A stretch of DNA of 39,132 bases, taken from Levilactobacillus suantsaii (GTDB taxonomy: Bacteria > Bacillota > Bacilli > Lactobacillales > Lactobacillaceae). The stretch is from NCBI RefSeq assembly GCF_004115745.1, contig NZ_QXIL01000021.1:1-39132 (forward strand), read 5' to 3'. The position numbers were made by a program, and so were the translations under genes. The notes beneath the pieces were generated by a model, which saw nothing but the letters and a program-made list of their open reading frames with translations, ran no database searches and was not told where the DNA came from. Below are positions 38,579-39,132 of the stretch, in pieces. The first letter of the stretch is position 1; each line of letters opens with the position of its first letter.

Positions 38579-39132
38579 TAAAGGATTTGACCGGGAAGAG
38601 CTGGACGACATCCGCGAGGGCGTTAACCAGCGTTTTAAAGAATCCCTAGGCGATAGTCTGGCCACCGATGATGCTCACCGATTTGGCCAGTTTGCTGGGG
38701 CTATTTCGGTAGGCAAGAACCTCGTCGAACAGTTGGCTGAGCTAACTTACAACTCACCTTACACGCTACGCGGACGGGACCAAGACTTAGATATCAGTGG
38801 ATCAGACATCGGAGTTTCTCGGACGCCCGCGACGGCTGCTACCGTTTACCTGCAGATTGATGCTGATCCAGATACCGTAATTCCCGAAGGAACTCAGTAC
38901 AGCACGGCTGATGGGGTCGTCTTCAATACACTCGATGAAGCAAAGGTCCCTGGGGTAGCTACCGTAAAGGACGACACTGGGGCTGACGTTCCACTGACGG
39001 ATGACGACGGCAACGAGATTGGTCGGGTGACCGTACAGGCCCAGGCAAATGAACCGGGAGTGAGTGGCAACGTTAGCGCCGGAACCATCACGGATGAAGG
39101 CGGTAGTGATGGTTCCGAGGGAATTGCGGGAG
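38565..39132 (+). CDS. baseplate J-like protein, 5' part (runs off the window)
   Basis: TTG start at 38565 after GGAGGTGGATAACA, 14 bp inside the previous gene, open to the end (189 codons). LTDKGFDREELDDIREGVNQ, LTYNSPYTLRGRDQDLDISG, DPDTVIPEGTQYSTADGVVF, then VQAQANEPGVSGNV follow the gpJ/XkdT pattern of strand-rich repeats after a helical start. It links wedge and tail fibres in the baseplate. The C-terminus lies outside. Confidence 0.88.
   Translation, partial: MGLTDKGFDREELDDIREGVNQRFKESLGDSLATDDAHRFGQFAGAISVGKNLVEQLAELTYNSPYTLRGRDQDLDISGSDIGVSRTPATAATVYLQIDADPDTVIPEGTQYSTADGVVFNTLDEAKVPGVATVKDDTGADVPLTDDDGNEIGRVTVQAQANEPGVSGNVSAGTITDEGGSDGSEGIAG

Noticed and set aside
1-39132. CRISPR array, diversity-generating retroelement or attachment site
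   Set aside because: No regularly spaced direct repeats, no reverse transcriptase, no template/variable repeat pair and no integrase were seen; phage ends are outside the window.

Overview
The window is most of a temperate phage or prophage with a contractile tail (myovirus morphotype) from a low-to-medium GC Firmicute, most probably a Lactobacillaceae host. The evidence is AGGAGG ribosome binding sites, the ArpU-type late activator, the DUF771/DUF1642/Gp157/ERF early genes, a CsbD gene, and an SPP1-like portal combined with a DUF3383-type tail sheath and a PBSX-like (XkdP/Q/R/S) baseplate. Genus and species are not decidable from this sequence alone. No integrase, attachment site, lysis gene or tail fibre is present, so both ends lie outside the window.

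Layout. (1) 1-4137, minus strand: lysogeny arm, with a cI-like repressor, an ImmA/IrrE metalloprotease gene cut in two by a 2.0-kb IS200/IS605 element (tnpA + tnpB), a small membrane protein and a DUF4041 protein that lacks the usual C-terminal nuclease domain. (2) 4138-4310: divergent promoter region with a repeated 15-bp dyad operator (consensus TACKC-N5-GMGTA). (3) 4307-13209, plus strand: early operon with a Cro-like regulator, tiny ORFs, DUF771, Gp157, ERF recombinase, SSB, a DUF4373-type replication protein, an AntA/ORF6C antirepressor, RusA, a YopX/HNH chimera, Cse60-like and DUF1642 proteins. One minus-strand gene here (4707-5117) looks like a baseplate gp25/W protein far from the tail operon. 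(4) 13306-13785: ArpU-like late activator, followed by 11-bp-phased TTCCGGG repeats that probably form the late promoter.

(5) 13880-15317: a tRNA island with six canonical tRNAs (Arg-CCT, Met-CAT x2, Arg-TCT, Lys-TTT, Asn-GTT), one tRNA that has lost its whole anticodon arm, two tRNA-like elements sharing the same 3' half, a Leu-like element with a large extra helix, and spacers that themselves fold with long perfect closing stems. An intrinsic terminator ends the island. (6) 15343-16920: a DNA-methylase/HsdS-like fusion lacking the NPPY motif, and a CsbD cargo gene on the opposite strand with its own promoter and terminator.

(7) 17051-39132, plus strand: packaging and morphogenesis (terminase small and large subunits, portal, minor head protein, scaffold, major capsid, connectors, decoration-like protein, tail terminator, sheath, tube, tail chaperone with a frameshifted extension, a 1.9-kaa tape measure with two murein-hydrolase domains, XkdP-, XkdQ-, XkdR- and XkdS-like proteins, and the start of the baseplate J protein).

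The main unusual features are the immA/IS605 disruption with a guide-RNA implication, the odd tRNA island, the orphan baseplate-like gene in the immunity region, the catalytic-motif-less methylase/HsdS fusion, and an amber-interrupted small gene behind a strong ribosome binding site.
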